From contig NZ_JAHDSZ010000005.1 of assembly GCF_018531145.1 (NCBI RefSeq), positions 53,351 to 117,350 of the forward strand: a stretch of DNA of 64,000 nucleotides, given 5' to 3'. Source of the DNA: Canibacter zhuwentaonis. GTDB taxonomy: Bacteria > Actinomycetota > Actinomycetes > Actinomycetales > Microbacteriaceae. Position numbers and translations under genes: made by a program. Below, in pieces: positions 1-9,140 of this stretch (its first letter is position 1; each line of letters opens with the position of its first letter). The notes under the pieces are model-generated. The model searched no databases. It had not been told where the DNA came from and saw only the letters and a list, made by a program, of their open reading frames with translations.

Positions 1-2
1 AC

Positions 3-59
3 CGCGGATACATCAATGCAGTGCGTCACCTGGTAAAGGTTGAGGAGGTTGATGCATAA
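3..59 (+). CDS. rpmD: 50S ribosomal protein L30 (3' end only)
   Basis: Only the last 18 codons and the TAA stop are present; the gene starts outside the window. The visible C-terminus contains [16 protein letters not shown], the usual end of bacterial L30, a large-subunit protein. The TAA stop shares its last A with the ATG of rplO, so the two are translationally coupled as in the usual rpsE-rpmD-rplO order. Too little is visible to judge anything else. Confidence 0.85.
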   Translation, partial: RGYINAVRHLVKVEEVDA

Positions 60-514
60 TGAGCGAGACCAAAGAAACACAGATTCTTAAGGCTCACCAC
101 CTGCGTCCAGCTCCCGGAGCTAAAAAAGCCAAAACTCGCGTGGGTCGTGGTGAAGGCTCTAAGGGTAAAACCGCTGGTCGCGGCACCAAAGGATCAAAAG
201 CTCGTAATCAGATCCGTGCAGGATTTGAGGGTGGTCAGATGCCATTACATATGCGCACACCAAAACTGCGCGGCTTTAAAAATCCATTCCGTACCGAGTA
301 TCAGGTTGTTAATGTTGGTAAGCTCGCTGAGCTTTACCCACAGGGTGGCGAGGTTACTGTGGCGGATCTGGTTGCTAAGGGTGCTGTGCGCAAGAAGCAG
401 CCGGTTAAGGTGCTTGGCAATGGCGACGTTAGCGTGAAGCTAATTGTTAGCGTTGATAAGGTATCAGGTTCTGCCGCAGAAAAAATTGCTGCGGCAGGCG
501 GTGAGATTAAATAA
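59..514 (+). CDS. rplO: 50S ribosomal protein L15
   Basis: Structural protein of the large ribosomal subunit, 151 aa, full length for actinobacterial L15. The N-terminal half is the very basic Gly/Lys/Arg-rich extension ([20 protein letters not shown]), followed by the conserved [20 protein letters not shown] segment at about residues 60-78. The start ATG overlaps the rpmD stop, and the Shine-Dalgarno GAGGAGG lies inside the rpmD end. In most actinobacteria of this group rplO is followed directly by secY and adk; here a strong terminator follows at once, so this is the end of the transcription unit. Confidence 0.97.
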   Translation: MSETKETQILKAHHLRPAPGAKKAKTRVGRGEGSKGKTAGRGTKGSKARNQIRAGFEGGQMPLHMRTPKLRGFKNPFRTEYQVVNVGKLAELYPQGGEVTVADLVAKGAVRKKQPVKVLGNGDVSVKLIVSVDKVSGSAAEKIAAAGGEIK

Positions 515-523
515 GCTTCGATA

Positions 524-577
524 CCATAAAAACAAGCACGGCGAGCGGAAAACCCCGCTCGCCGTGCTTGTTTATGG
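524..577 (+). terminator. Strong intrinsic terminator after rplO
   Basis: Long near-perfect inverted repeat about 10 bases after the rplO stop. The arms contain AAGCACGGCGAGCGG and its complement, about 20 paired bases around a short A-rich loop, and the 3' arm ends in TTGTTTATGG. It closes the ribosomal operon. It could also slow antisense transcription arriving from the minus-strand gene that follows. Confidence 0.85.
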
Positions 578-757
578 TTTGCATTGCCTTTTACGGCTGC
601 TCTGTTCTAGTGTTGCTCGGGTGGCGGCGCGGCTGGTAGCTAGTGGCTGCGACCGCGCGGATGCTGGAGGTTGTGCGGTTGCGGTTGTGTGATTGCTGGT
701 AACGGTCTGCGGCGGTGCGCGGTTAATTCCGCCAACCTATAGTTTAGAGCACCCGAT

Positions 758-1786
758 TTAAGGCAGCGAATCTTTATCGATATCCGCTTTCACAATTGGG
801 ATGCTGCCGGTTGAAGCGAACATGATCTGATCCTGCTCGCGCTGTTTTTCAGCGCGCGAGAGGCGGTGTCTGCCTCGAATTTTCTTGCTGCGCACCTTTT
901 TGCGCAGGTTTGAAACGCTGCCCGCAACAACAATGCTAACTGCAATCCAAATGGCCAGATACGCTGGCATTTCACTGTACGCTATTGTTTCGCCGAGCAG
1001 TATCGCCGCGCCGAGCAGCAACAGTGGCTCCACGTATGAGAGCAGCCCAAACAGCGACAGCGGCATGAGCAGCGAAGACAGCACCCAGATTGTGAAAACA
1101 ACCGTGGCGAATGCGCTGATTAGAAAAGCGTAGAGAAAAGCGATTGGTTTGGTTTCCAGCGCAACAGAGTTTGGCAGAGTGATTGCAAAAACAACTATTG
1201 TGGGCACGAGAATGCAGGCAAACTCCCAAAACATCCCAGACAGGGTTGCAAAGCCCATGATCCGCCGCAGCGCAAAATACAGCGGATACCCGAGCGAGAT
1301 CCAAAGCGCCTCCCACGAGAAGCCGCCAAACCTGACGATCTCATAAACCACCCCAGCGGCGGCGAAGATAACAGCGAGCCAGTGCCACCAGAGCAGTTTA
1401 TCTTTGAAAACAAACCGACCAACCAGCAGCAGGGTTATTGGCAGCATGAAATACCCGAGCGAAACCTGGATGCCGCGCCCAGAGAGTGGCCCGTAAGCGA
1501 AAATCCACAGTTGCGAGGCGAGCATCAACCCGCAGAATAGCAGGCTTATAAACCTGATTTTGCGATTCCAAATATAGCGCCAGGTTTTTAATAGCACCGG
1601 TGCTTGTTTGGTGAAAATAAACACGAGCAGCATTGCCGGTGTGGCGAGCATAATGCGAATGGCAGCGACTTCTAGCGCCGAAAGCGGCAGCGTGTAGGGT
1701 GTTATAAAAAACAGTACGCTAAAGCCAACCGAGCTTGCTAGCAGAAGCGCGGTTCCTTTACCAACGGAGGTCTGATGTTGATGCAT
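758..1786 (-). CDS. rarD: RarD/EamA-type DMT superfamily permease
   Basis: Integral membrane protein of the drug/metabolite transporter superfamily with about ten predicted membrane segments in two EamA halves. Segments such as LLLASSVGFSVLFFITPY, VSLGYFMLPITLLLVG and LSYVEPLLLLGAAILLGE are typical of RarD-like proteins. The substrate is not known. I start it at the ATG at 1786 (MHQHQTSVGKG), which gives 342 aa and falls 8 bases after the upstream acetyltransferase stop; a longer reading to 1861 would overlap that gene by 68 bases and adds no recognisable family sequence. The C-terminal 40 residues are basic and cytoplasmic. It is probably co-transcribed with the acetyltransferase. Confidence 0.8.
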   Translation of the reverse strand: MHQHQTSVGKGTALLLASSVGFSVLFFITPYTLPLSALEVAAIRIMLATPAMLLVFIFTKQAPVLLKTWRYIWNRKIRFISLLFCGLMLASQLWIFAYGPLSGRGIQVSLGYFMLPITLLLVGRFVFKDKLLWWHWLAVIFAAAGVVYEIVRFGGFSWEALWISLGYPLYFALRRIMGFATLSGMFWEFACILVPTIVVFAITLPNSVALETKPIAFLYAFLISAFATVVFTIWVLSSLLMPLSLFGLLSYVEPLLLLGAAILLGETIAYSEMPAYLAIWIAVSIVVAGSVSNLRKKVRSKKIRGRHRLSRAEKQREQDQIMFASTGSIPIVKADIDKDSLP

Positions 1787-1793
1787 TCTGTGT

Positions 1794-2249
1794 TCAGCCT
1801 GGGATGTCGTAAGCCCCGATAATTTCGCCGTATTCCGTTTCTCCCACGGGCTTAAAACCAACGTTCAGGAAGAACTTTTCAGGGCTTGACTCGCCACGCT
1901 CCCACAGCACGGTGACGCGATCAATACCGCGCCGCTGCGCCTCTGCCATGAGCTCTTTCACGATGTAGCTGCCGATACCGAGACCCTGCGCATCCGCCGC
2001 CACGTTGATACGCCAGAGAGCCGCGCGAAACTCCTCACGGGTGGCTTCCGGATCGAAATTAGCGTGAATAAACCCAACCACCTTGTTATCGCGCAAAACA
2101 ACTCGCTGCCAAGACGTTTTGGGCTGTAAAACAGCCGCAGCGTACGAAGTGGGGGCAATAAACTGCTCCTGCCCGGGTTTTAGGCTCAGCGAGTTAACCT
2201 CAACGATTGTTGCGGCGGATAGTTCTGCTAGGCGGAGATAATCTGTCAT
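1794..2249 (-). CDS. GNAT acetyltransferase, diamine/spermidine N-acetyltransferase-like
   Basis: A 151-aa single-domain GNAT enzyme that would transfer acetyl from acetyl-CoA to an amine. The N-terminal stretch SLKPGQEQFIAPTSY resembles the Blt/diamine acetyltransferase subgroup. The acetyl-CoA binding loop is visible as RINVAADAQGLGIGSYIVKE at about residues 82-101 (motif A, Q/R-x-x-G-x-G/A). A polyamine substrate is inferred from that N-terminal motif only. The gene lies directly upstream of the DMT permease with an 8-base gap, as seen in other bacteria where a polyamine acetyltransferase is paired with an exporter. Confidence 0.8.
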   Translation of the reverse strand: MTDYLRLAELSAATIVEVNSLSLKPGQEQFIAPTSYAAAVLQPKTSWQRVVLRDNKVVGFIHANFDPEATREEFRAALWRINVAADAQGLGIGSYIVKELMAEAQRRGIDRVTVLWERGESSPEKFFLNVGFKPVGETEYGEIIGAYDIPG

Positions 2250-2289
2250 ACAGAGCAGACTACTATAAAGATCGCGCGATGCGCAAAGT

Positions 2290-2658
2290 CTAGTGTGGCA
2301 GGCGGTATGTTGTGGTGACCCAGGAGTCGAAATACGCGATAACGGCCACGGTCACAAATAGCGGCGCAATAATAACCCAACTCACGCCCGTGAGCGCGGC
2401 GGCAGCGAATCCGCCAGCATAGAACACCAGCGCGACTGCGGCGCGTGCGAACCTATCTGCGCGAAGCACGGGGCGAGCGGATAGGAACAGCGCCCACACT
2501 AGAGCAACTCCGAGACTGGCGCTGATCGCGATTAGCACGCCGGGCAAGGGGAGCGCGAAATTTGTGAGCGCCCAGGCGACGATTGCGGCGAGCGTGAGCA
2601 CGTCGAACAGGCTGCGCACGAGGGCGAGAATAACTATTGCACGATTTTTCTTCTGCAT
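2290..2658 (-). CDS. Small membrane protein, YrdB/DUF2568-like
   Basis: 122 aa, almost entirely hydrophobic, with four predicted transmembrane helices; conserved-looking motifs are LALVRSLFDVLTLAAI at the N-terminus and YFDSWVTTTYRLPH at the C-terminus. The pattern fits the YrdB (DUF2568) family of unknown function, but I assign that by general resemblance only. It is read in the same direction as the acetyltransferase, 41 bases upstream of it, so it may be the first gene of a three-gene minus-strand unit. Confidence 0.55.
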   Translation of the reverse strand: MQKKNRAIVILALVRSLFDVLTLAAIVAWALTNFALPLPGVLIAISASLGVALVWALFLSARPVLRADRFARAAVALVFYAGGFAAAALTGVSWVIIAPLFVTVAVIAYFDSWVTTTYRLPH

Positions 2659-3041
2659 TATTGATATTTTAGACTATTTGCCCCGGTTGTGGGTGGGGGG
2701 CACTACCGGGGCAGGCGCGACTTACTGCATCCGTTCCCAATTGCTGCAGTTGCTGCGCGGTCGCGTTGTGATTTACGCACACTACCTTCTGCTTGATATA
2801 GGATTCCTCGTCGAGATCGTTGATCGCAAAGTGCGCGGTTGTGTCAACTAGTTTAACTCTGTGTTGTGTTTCTGACAAGTGCCTCGCTAGCAGCGTTTAC
2901 GATGCCCGGTTTGTCGTTGTATTTCAGTGTGAGCACTCATGTTTTGTTATGGATACAGATTTTAGTTGAGTTTTATGTAATTTAAGCCGAAATGCTTGCT
3001 GGCAGTTTTCTAAGTTTTTACGGTCTAGGTATCTACTAAAC

Positions 3042-3126
3042 TGGATTTGTCGCAACTGGCGTCAAGATGGGTGACCATCGGGGAGCGACACACCTTGTAA
3101 GGCCGCTCGCCCGGGTCATGCAACCT
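3042..3126 (+). promoter_or_regulatory. ZTP (pfl motif) riboswitch candidate upstream of glyA-folD
   Basis: The leader carries the conserved landmarks of the pfl RNA in order: AACTGGCG (about 3054-3061), then GGGTGACCATCGGGGAGCG (3069-3087), a variable loop, then the 3' element GCTCGCCCGGGTCA (3105-3118). The family senses ZTP/ZMP, intermediates that build up when 10-formyl-tetrahydrofolate is short, and commonly controls glyA and folD, exactly the two genes downstream. The glyA start is about 45 bases after the aptamer with a GGAGG Shine-Dalgarno, so control of translation or of termination are both possible; I see no clear terminator hairpin. An upstream promoter is not obvious in 2879-3040. 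Confidence 0.72.
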
Positions 3127-3166
3127 CGTGTTGTAAGTTAAACAATCCATTAAAACGGAGGACAGA

Positions 3167-4447
3167 ATGCTGCAAGAATCGTTTTTTAACCAGCCACTGG
3201 CACAGGTGGATTCTGAGATCGCGCGCGTTTTAGATGCTGAGCTTGATCGACAGCGCAACACTCTTGAGATGATTGCGAGCGAAAACTTTGTGCCACTTGC
3301 GGTTTTAGAAGCTGCCGGTAGTGTGCTCACAAACAAGTACGCTGAGGGTTATCCCGGGCGCCGCTACTATGGCGGATGTGAGGCCGTCGATGTTGCAGAA
3401 GAGCTCGCCAGAGAGCGGGCTAAAGAGTTGTTTGGCGCAAAATACGCAAACGTGCAACCGCACTCGGGCGCGAGCGCAAACGCTGCGGTGTTAAGTGCTC
3501 TAGCGGAGCCAGGAAATACGATTTTGGGGCTTGATCTCGCGCACGGCGGGCATTTAACGCACGGCATGAAACTTAATTTTTCAGGCAAGCTATACCGGGC
3601 TATTGCTTACGGAGTAGACCCTGAAACAATGCTGATTGATATGCAAAAAGTCCGTGAAATAGCGCTGCAGGAGCGCCCGCGGGTGATTATTGCCGGGTGG
3701 TCGGCGTATCCGCGCACCCTTGACTTTGCAGAGTTTAGGCGCATTGCCGACGAGGTTGGTGCGTATTTGTGGGTTGATATGGCGCATTTTGCGGGACTTG
3801 TTGCCGCCGGGTTGTATCCGTCACCGGTGCCGCACGCGCACGTTGTCAGCTCAACCGTGCATAAAACTATTGGCGGTCCGCGATCAGGATTTATTCTTAC
3901 CAACGATTTAGAAATGCACAAGAAAATAAACAGTAACGTGTTCCCGGGGCAGCAGGGCGGCCCGCTGATGCACATTATCGCCGGTAAAGCGGTTGCTTTT
4001 AAGCTCGCCGCAACCGCAGAGTTTAAAGATCGTCAGGAGCGTACCCTGCGCGGTGCAAAACTGCTCGCCGAGGAGCTTGTGAGCGGGGAGTCTCAAAAAG
4101 CCGGGGTTGATGTGCTGACGGGTGGCACTGATGTGCACCTGGTGCTTGCGGATCTGCGCAAATCTGAGCTGGACGGTTTAACAGCGGAGGCTGCTTTGCA
4201 CGAGGCGGGGGTTACAGTAAACCGTAATTCTGTGCCGTTTGATCCGCGTCCGCCAATGATTTCTAGCGGTGTGCGGATTGGCACCGCAGCCCTTGCGACC
4301 AGGGGCTTTGGTGATGCCGAGTTTGCCGAGGTTGCAAAGATTGTGGCGGCGGTTTTGCAGGGGCATGATCCTGCCGGTTTGAAGCCGCAGGTTGCTGAAC
4401 TGACAGCCAGATTTCCGCTTTACACAACGATTCAGAAGCAGCTTTAG
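3167..4447 (+). CDS. glyA: Serine hydroxymethyltransferase
   Basis: PLP enzyme that converts serine and tetrahydrofolate to glycine and 5,10-methylene-THF, the main entry of one-carbon units. 426 aa, full length. Clear family landmarks are the N-terminal [42 protein letters not shown], and the PLP-binding segment [15 protein letters not shown] with the lysine near residue 233. The ATG follows GGAGGACAG. The gene is directly downstream of the ZTP riboswitch candidate and 12 bases upstream of folD, so both should respond to folate one-carbon status. Confidence 0.97.
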   Translation: MLQESFFNQPLAQVDSEIARVLDAELDRQRNTLEMIASENFVPLAVLEAAGSVLTNKYAEGYPGRRYYGGCEAVDVAEELARERAKELFGAKYANVQPHSGASANAAVLSALAEPGNTILGLDLAHGGHLTHGMKLNFSGKLYRAIAYGVDPETMLIDMQKVREIALQERPRVIIAGWSAYPRTLDFAEFRRIADEVGAYLWVDMAHFAGLVAAGLYPSPVPHAHVVSSTVHKTIGGPRSGFILTNDLEMHKKINSNVFPGQQGGPLMHIIAGKAVAFKLAATAEFKDRQERTLRGAKLLAEELVSGESQKAGVDVLTGGTDVHLVLADLRKSELDGLTAEAALHEAGVTVNRNSVPFDPRPPMISSGVRIGTAALATRGFGDAEFAEVAKIVAAVLQGHDPAGLKPQVAELTARFPLYTTIQKQL

Positions 4448-4455
4448 GGGGGGGG
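4447..4455 (+). repeat. G9 homopolymer at the glyA/folD junction
   Basis: Nine consecutive G begin with the last base of the glyA TAG stop and form the only Shine-Dalgarno-like sequence before the folD TTG start at 4460. Homopolymers of this length are prone to slippage, and here a length change would alter the spacing between ribosome-binding sequence and start codon rather than a reading frame. Confidence 0.8.
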
Positions 4456-4459
4456 TATT

Positions 4460-5374
4460 TTGAGCGCGGTTATACTCGATGGCAAAACCTGTGCGGCGCG
4501 GTTAAAAACAGAGCTGGCGCAGCGCGTAACAGTGCTTAAAGAGCGCGGTGTTGTGTGCGGTTTGGCAACGGTTTTGGTGGGTGATGATCCCGCGTCAAAA
4601 TGGTATGTTAGCGGCAAGCACAGCGACTGCGCAGAGGTTGGAATCGCGTCGATTAAGCGTGAGTTGCCCGGTGATGTATCACAGAACGAGCTTGAAGCGG
4701 TTTTGCAGGAGCTAAACGAAAACCCAGACTGCACCGGCTATATTGTGCAGTTGCCCCTGCCGAAACATCTTGACATTTCCTGCGTGCTGGAGCTGATTGA
4801 CCCGGCAAAAGATGCGGACGGGCTGCACCCGACCAACCTTGGCAGGCTGCTTTTGAATGTAAATGAGGCAATTAACACCCCGCTGCCATGCACTCCGCGC
4901 GCTGTTATTGAGCTGGGCGAGAGGTGCGGTATCGACTTTAACGGCAAACACGTTGTTGTTGTGGGGCGCGGGGCGACAGTGGGCAGACCCATTGCGCCGC
5001 TGCTAACCAGGCGTGAAATTAACGCGACTGTGACGTTAACGCACACGGGCACTAAAAATCTCGATGAGCTGCTTTTGCAAGCGGATGTGATTGTTGCGGC
5101 ATCCGGTGTTGCCAGGATGGTCGGACCCGCGAGCGTGAAGCCGGGCGCGGTCGTGTTTGACGTGGGGGTTTCAAGGCGCGTTGATCCGGTAACCGGTAAA
5201 TCGAATGTTGTTGGCGATGTAGACCCTGCTGTTGCAGAGGTCGCCGGTGCGATGTCACCAAACCCGGGCGGAGTGGGACCTATGACGCGGGCTTTGCTGC
5301 TTAAAAACGTTGTTGAAATGGCTGAGCGCGCCGCCAAATCTGGGCTTAGAAAGGATGATAGTTATGACTGCTAA
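4460..5374 (+). CDS. folD: Bifunctional methylene-THF dehydrogenase/methenyl-THF cyclohydrolase
   Basis: Converts 5,10-methylene-THF to 10-formyl-THF with NADP+, supplying purine and formyl-Met synthesis. 304 aa, slightly longer than the usual ~285 because of a short C-terminal tail. Motifs seen: [17 protein letters not shown] near residues 35-51 (contains the catalytic-site Tyr and Lys), [17 protein letters not shown] at about 100-120, and [12 protein letters not shown] in the Rossmann part. The start is TTG, preceded by the G9 tract. The stop overlaps the start of the M23 peptidase gene, suggesting one transcript. Confidence 0.96.
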   Translation: MSAVILDGKTCAARLKTELAQRVTVLKERGVVCGLATVLVGDDPASKWYVSGKHSDCAEVGIASIKRELPGDVSQNELEAVLQELNENPDCTGYIVQLPLPKHLDISCVLELIDPAKDADGLHPTNLGRLLLNVNEAINTPLPCTPRAVIELGERCGIDFNGKHVVVVGRGATVGRPIAPLLTRREINATVTLTHTGTKNLDELLLQADVIVAASGVARMVGPASVKPGAVVFDVGVSRRVDPVTGKSNVVGDVDPAVAEVAGAMSPNPGGVGPMTRALLLKNVVEMAERAAKSGLRKDDSYDC

Positions 5375-6641
5375 GAGGCGATTTTTCTTTCGCAAAGACA
5401 GGCTGTTTGTGCTCGGCGTGGCTTTTGTTCTGGTGCTTGGTAGCAGCGTTGTTGGCGATAGCCTGCAGCAAAAACCGGCGTATGCGGTTGATCTGCCAAA
5501 CTGGGATGATGTGCAGGCTGCTAAAGAAAACGAGGCAGCGACAGCGGAAAAAGTGCGTCAGGTTGAAGGGCTCTTAAAGAAGGTTAAAGACCAGCAGCAG
5601 GCGCTTGAAGCTGAGGCTGAAACAGCTTCGCAGCGTTCTGTGCAGGCACAGCAGAAGTTTGAAGAGGCGGATTCGCGCGCAAAAGCGCTGGAGTCACAGG
5701 CCAGTGCTAAAAAAGAAGAGGCTGCTAAGGCTGCTGAAGCTGCTGCTTCGATTGTTTCGCAAATGTATCGTTCCGGCGGTGTTGACAGTAACGTGAAACT
5801 GTTTTTGAACGATGATGAGAAAAGCTCAGCGGAGCTTTTGAACAGGCTTTCGGTGCTGGCTAAAGCAACCGAACGCAACACTGAGATCTCACAGGCTGCA
5901 ACACAGGCGCATAATACGGCGGTGGCGCTTGAAGCGCAGGCGGCTAAGGCCGCCGGAGAGCGTGAAAAGTTCTTCAATATCGCAAAGCAGGAGCTTGACG
6001 TTGCCGCGCGCGCGGTTGAAAACAACCGTACAAAACAGATAGAGGCGGAGCAAAACCAGAAAGTGCTTGAAGCGCAGCTGGCTGCTCTGCGCGACACAAC
6101 GACCGCCACTGTTGCGGGCTATCAGGAGCGCCTGCGGCAAGAAGAAGAGGATAGACAGCGCGCTATTGCAGCCGCTGCGGCGGCAGCTGCGGCACGCCGC
6201 CAGGAAAGCGCCCCCTCTAACGGGGGCGGATCTGCTCCGCCGGATACGGGAGGAGACTGGGGGTATCCGCTCGCTCCTGGAACATATAGCATCAGCTGCG
6301 CCTACCTGTGTTATCAGGGGCACCGTGGCATAGACCTGGCGGCGGATGTTGGCACGCCGATTTATGCGGCGACTTCGGGTACTGTGAGCTATGCCGGATG
6401 GTATGGCGGCGGCGGTAATGCCGTGCTGTTAGATAACGGAGGCGGTGTGCAGACGCGCTACTTCCACATGGTGAGCGCGCCCGTTGTTGGCTACGGGCAG
6501 CGGGTTGGCAAAGGTCAAATTCTGGGCTATGTTGGTTCAACCGGGTTTTCAACCGGGCCTCATCTGCACTTTGAGACGCGCGTTTACGGCGACCCTAATA
6601 ATCCTTACTACTTTATGCGTGACAGGGGTGTTGGTCTGTAA
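5364..6641 (+). CDS. Secreted M23 (LytM-type) peptidase with coiled coil
   Basis: 425 aa. An N-terminal hydrophobic signal segment ([18 protein letters not shown], about residues 12-29) is followed by a long Ala/Glu/Gln-rich coiled coil (about 45-290), a Gly/Pro-rich linker, and a C-terminal M23 domain. Zn ligands and catalytic residues are visible: H320 and D324 in HRGID, and H400-L-H402 in HLHFE. It would cleave peptidoglycan cross-bridges or act in an EnvC/RipA-like activation of cell separation; the coiled coil favours a divisome-linked role (inference). I start at ATG 5364, which overlaps the folD stop and has AAGGA upstream. Confidence 0.92.
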   Translation: MTAKRRFFFRKDRLFVLGVAFVLVLGSSVVGDSLQQKPAYAVDLPNWDDVQAAKENEAATAEKVRQVEGLLKKVKDQQQALEAEAETASQRSVQAQQKFEEADSRAKALESQASAKKEEAAKAAEAAASIVSQMYRSGGVDSNVKLFLNDDEKSSAELLNRLSVLAKATERNTEISQAATQAHNTAVALEAQAAKAAGEREKFFNIAKQELDVAARAVENNRTKQIEAEQNQKVLEAQLAALRDTTTATVAGYQERLRQEEEDRQRAIAAAAAAAAARRQESAPSNGGGSAPPDTGGDWGYPLAPGTYSISCAYLCYQGHRGIDLAADVGTPIYAATSGTVSYAGWYGGGGNAVLLDNGGGVQTRYFHMVSAPVVGYGQRVGKGQILGYVGSTGFSTGPHLHFETRVYGDPNNPYYFMRDRGVGL

Positions 6642-6739
6642 TCGGGAGCGACTTGTGGTAGGTATGCTTTGGCAGGTGCGATACGAATGTCTTGTAAAAA
6701 CAGGGCGTGGCTGACTAATAGCGCCGCAGCAGGGTGCGT

Positions 6740-6810
6740 CCGCTTTGGTTTGTGCAAACCGCCCAAACCAAAGCGGGCTGACACCGTGTGTTGGAGGTGG
6801 CAGCCCGCTT
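6740..6810. terminator. Bidirectional terminator region with two mutually exclusive hairpins
   Basis: Between the convergent M23 and ppa genes. Hairpin A pairs CCGCTTTGGTTTG (6740-6752) with CAAACCAAAGCGG (6764-6776). Hairpin B pairs AAGCGGGCTG (6771-6780) with CAGCCCGCTT (6801-6810). They share the AAGCGG segment, so only one can form at a time. Hairpin B is followed by AAGTTTTAG on the plus strand, fair for termination in that direction; on the minus strand the T-rich arm of A follows B. Confidence 0.6.
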
Positions 6811-6822
6811 AAGTTTTAGCTA

Positions 6823-7320
6823 TTAGTGTTTCGAGCCTGATTCTGCAAGGCGGGCAATTGCCTCCTTGATCAGTTTTTCTGCCTCTTGGGCACTGCCCCA
6901 AGCGTCCACTTTAACCCATTTGCCTGGTTCGAGATCTTTGTAGCGCTCAAAGAAGTGCTCAATTTCTTTGCGTGTATACTTGGGAATATCGGTCACATCT
7001 TGAATGTGCTGCCAGCGCGGGTCTTTGCTCTGCACCGCGATAACCTTATCGTCGCCGCCGGCCTCATCGCTCATGCGTAACACTCCAACGGGGCGCACTT
7101 TAATACCGACTCCCGGGAAAACAGGGTAGTCGAGCAGAACCAGTACGTCTAGCGGGTCGCCGTCTTCCCCTAGGGTGTTCTCGAAAAACCCATAGTCGGT
7201 GGGGTACACAAAGTTCGTGTAGAGCACACGATCAAGATACACCCGACCGGTTTCGTGATCAACCTCGTATTTATTGCGGCTTCCTTTGGGAATCTCGATT
7301 ACAGCATCAAAGTTTGCCAT
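6823..7320 (-). CDS. ppa: Inorganic pyrophosphatase (family I)
   Basis: Cytoplasmic soluble pyrophosphatase, hydrolysing PPi to phosphate and pulling biosynthetic reactions forward. 165 aa, normal for the bacterial family I enzyme. The start [19 protein letters not shown] and the Mg-binding signature [10 protein letters not shown] (about residues 59-68) are clear, as is [12 protein letters not shown] choose ATG 7320 because it follows AAGGAGCGACC; an upstream in-frame ATG at 7338 lacks such a site. It is divergent from tilS with an 84-base shared promoter region, and TACAAT (7364-7369, minus) is a candidate -10. Confidence 0.96.
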   Translation of the reverse strand: MANFDAVIEIPKGSRNKYEVDHETGRVYLDRVLYTNFVYPTDYGFFENTLGEDGDPLDVLVLLDYPVFPGVGIKVRPVGVLRMSDEAGGDDKVIAVQSKDPRWQHIQDVTDIPKYTRKEIEHFFERYKDLEPGKWVKVDAWGSAQEAEKLIKEAIARLAESGSKH

Positions 7321-7370
7321 GGTCGCTCCTTGTGGCATAGTTGTGGTTTCAGATACGCAATAAATTGTAC

Positions 7371-7398
7371 TTGTGCCTGGCTTGGAGCAGGCTAAAAT
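7371..7398 (+). promoter_or_regulatory. tilS promoter, apparently leaderless
   Basis: TTGTGC (7371-7376), a 16-base spacer and TAAAAT (7393-7398) place the expected transcription start at or next to the GTG start codon at 7405. No Shine-Dalgarno lies upstream of that codon. This fits a leaderless mRNA, which is common in actinobacteria. Confidence 0.5.
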
Positions 7399-7404
7399 TG
7401 TGAT

Positions 7405-8538
7405 GTGAGACCTAAACTATCGCCCGCCGTAGCAAAAATCAGGGTTGCGGTGCGGGGCTGGGTGACTTCCCTTGAGCCGCAGGCAGGCCCTTTGGTTGTT
7501 GCGCTATCGGGGGGCGCGGATTCGCTGGCTCTCACCTCGGCGGTGCTGTTTGAGGCGCAAAAACGCGGTTTCAAGGTGCACGCGGTGACGGTTGATCACC
7601 GGCTGCAAAACGGCTCTTGCAGTGTTGCGCAGCGCGCCACTGCGCAGGCCGCAGATATGGGAGCGGATCGGGCGCTGGTGCTGCAAGTTAGCGTTGCGAA
7701 CGACGGCGCGGGTGGTCTGGAAGCGGCGGCGCGTGACGCGCGATATGCGGCGCTGCTGGAGTATTGCGCGCAGGTGGGTGCGCAGCGGTTGTTTGTGGGG
7801 CACACCCTGAACGACCAGGCTGAGCAAGTTTTGATGGCACTTGCGCGCGGTTCGGGCACTCGTGCGCTCAGCGCGATTGCCCCACAGCGGGGGCTTATTG
7901 TGCGCCCTCTGCTGACCGTCAGCAGGCAAGACACTGAGCGCGCCTGCCGGGCAGAGAATATTAGCTACTGGCGCGATCCGCAAAATGCGGATCCGCGGTT
8001 TCTGCGCGCCCGCGTACGGCACGAGCTGCTGCCCGTGATGAGCGAGGTTCTGGGGGCGCGGTTGCCTGATGCCCTGGCTCGCACGGCGGAGCTGGCGAGA
8101 GCGGATGCCGACGCGCTGGACGCAATAGCCGTGGCAGAATACGCGCGCATCGCACGGCACGAGCGGGTTGTGTGCGGCAACGAGACTCCCCGTGGCGAGT
8201 GGGCGATGCGCGATAGAAAAACCGTGCGTAACGAAAAGATCGCGGGCGCTGCAGCGCCCGCGCGTGAGGAAAAGACTGTGCGCGGGGGGCAAATTGTGCT
8301 AGACGAGCCGTGCATTGCGTTGCGGGCACAGGCGCTAGTGGAGCTGCCGCAGGCGTTGCGCACGCGCGTGATCAGAATTGCCGGGCAAGAAATTAGCGGG
8401 TGTGCACTCACAATGCTGCACACCAGCGCGATCGCCGAGCTGGTTACTAACTGGCGCGGGCAGCAGCGAGTTGAAGCACCCAATTTACGGGTGTGGCGTG
8501 CTTCGGGAGAGCTTATTTTTGTGCCGCACAAAATTTGA
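7405..8538 (+). CDS. tilS: tRNA(Ile)-lysidine synthetase
   Basis: Modifies C34 of the CAU-anticodon tRNA-Ile to lysidine with ATP and lysine so that AUA codons are read as isoleucine. The PP-loop ATPase motif SGGADS starts at residue 35, and [20 protein letters not shown] (about 132-151) is the family signature. 377 aa; the middle (about residues 250-300) is a charged low-complexity stretch with a repeated KTVR motif that separates the N-terminal and C-terminal parts and looks like a lineage-specific insertion. Start GTG 7405 has a well-placed -10 only 6 bases upstream. Followed by hpt, the usual actinobacterial order. Confidence 0.93.
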   Translation: MRPKLSPAVAKIRVAVRGWVTSLEPQAGPLVVALSGGADSLALTSAVLFEAQKRGFKVHAVTVDHRLQNGSCSVAQRATAQAADMGADRALVLQVSVANDGAGGLEAAARDARYAALLEYCAQVGAQRLFVGHTLNDQAEQVLMALARGSGTRALSAIAPQRGLIVRPLLTVSRQDTERACRAENISYWRDPQNADPRFLRARVRHELLPVMSEVLGARLPDALARTAELARADADALDAIAVAEYARIARHERVVCGNETPRGEWAMRDRKTVRNEKIAGAAAPAREEKTVRGGQIVLDEPCIALRAQALVELPQALRTRVIRIAGQEISGCALTMLHTSAIAELVTNWRGQQRVEAPNLRVWRASGELIFVPHKI

Positions 8539-8585
8539 GCGCTACGATAGATACCTATTTTGACACTTATATTTGAGGGGGAATA

Positions 8586-9140
8586 ATGCGCGCCGGTGAT
8601 GTGCAAGCAGATCTTAGCAAGGTGCTCTACACGGAGCAGCAGCTGCGCGCCAGAATAGCCGAGGTTGCCAGGCAAATCGAGGCTGATTACACTGCCGAAC
8701 CGCCTCTGCTGGTTGGCGTGCTCAAAGGTGCGGTGATGATTATGGCGGATCTCTCCCGCGAGCTGAAGTTTATGCCCGAGATGGATTGGATGGCGGTTTC
8801 AAGCTACGGTGCCGGCACGAAATCTAGCGGGGTTGTGAAGATCCTTAAGGATCTCGACACCGATGTTATGGGGCGCGACGTTTTAATTGTTGAAGACATT
8901 ATCGATTCTGGTCTGACCCTGTCATGGCTTAAAGAAAACCTACTAACGCGCGGCGCTAAAAGCGTGAAAATCTGCACGATGCTGCGCAAGCCGGAGGCGC
9001 TGAAGACCGATATTAGCGTTGAGTATATTGGGTACGATATTCCTTCGGAGTTTGTTGTTGGTTACGGGCTAGACTACGCCGAAAAATACCGCAACCTGCG
9101 CGATATTGCTGTTTTAGCGCCTCACGTGTACGAAAACTAG
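8586..9140 (+). CDS. hpt: Hypoxanthine phosphoribosyltransferase
   Basis: Purine salvage: makes IMP or GMP from hypoxanthine or guanine and PRPP. 184 aa. The PRPP-binding motif is VLIVEDIIDSGLTL (about residues 98-111) and the substrate loop MDWMAVSSYGAGTKSSG is clear. The ATG follows GAGGGGGAATA. A TACGATAGATAC element lies 30-40 bases upstream, and the same 12 bases recur at the uppS start, suggesting a shared -10 type. Neighbours tilS and ftsH are the standard context. Confidence 0.96.
   Translation: MRAGDVQADLSKVLYTEQQLRARIAEVARQIEADYTAEPPLLVGVLKGAVMIMADLSRELKFMPEMDWMAVSSYGAGTKSSGVVKILKDLDTDVMGRDVLIVEDIIDSGLTLSWLKENLLTRGAKSVKICTMLRKPEALKTDISVEYIGYDIPSEFVVGYGLDYAEKYRNLRDIAVLAPHVYEN

Noticed and set aside
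2669..2878. 69-codon minus-strand frame with TTG start upstream of the YrdB-like gene
   Set aside because: A GAGG lies upstream, but the start is TTG, the composition is unremarkable, and nothing recognisable is encoded. It may be real, but I cannot support it.
3025..3336. 103-codon minus-strand frame across the glyA leader
   Set aside because: It overlaps the riboswitch candidate and the glyA 5' end, and its sequence is a shadow of those.
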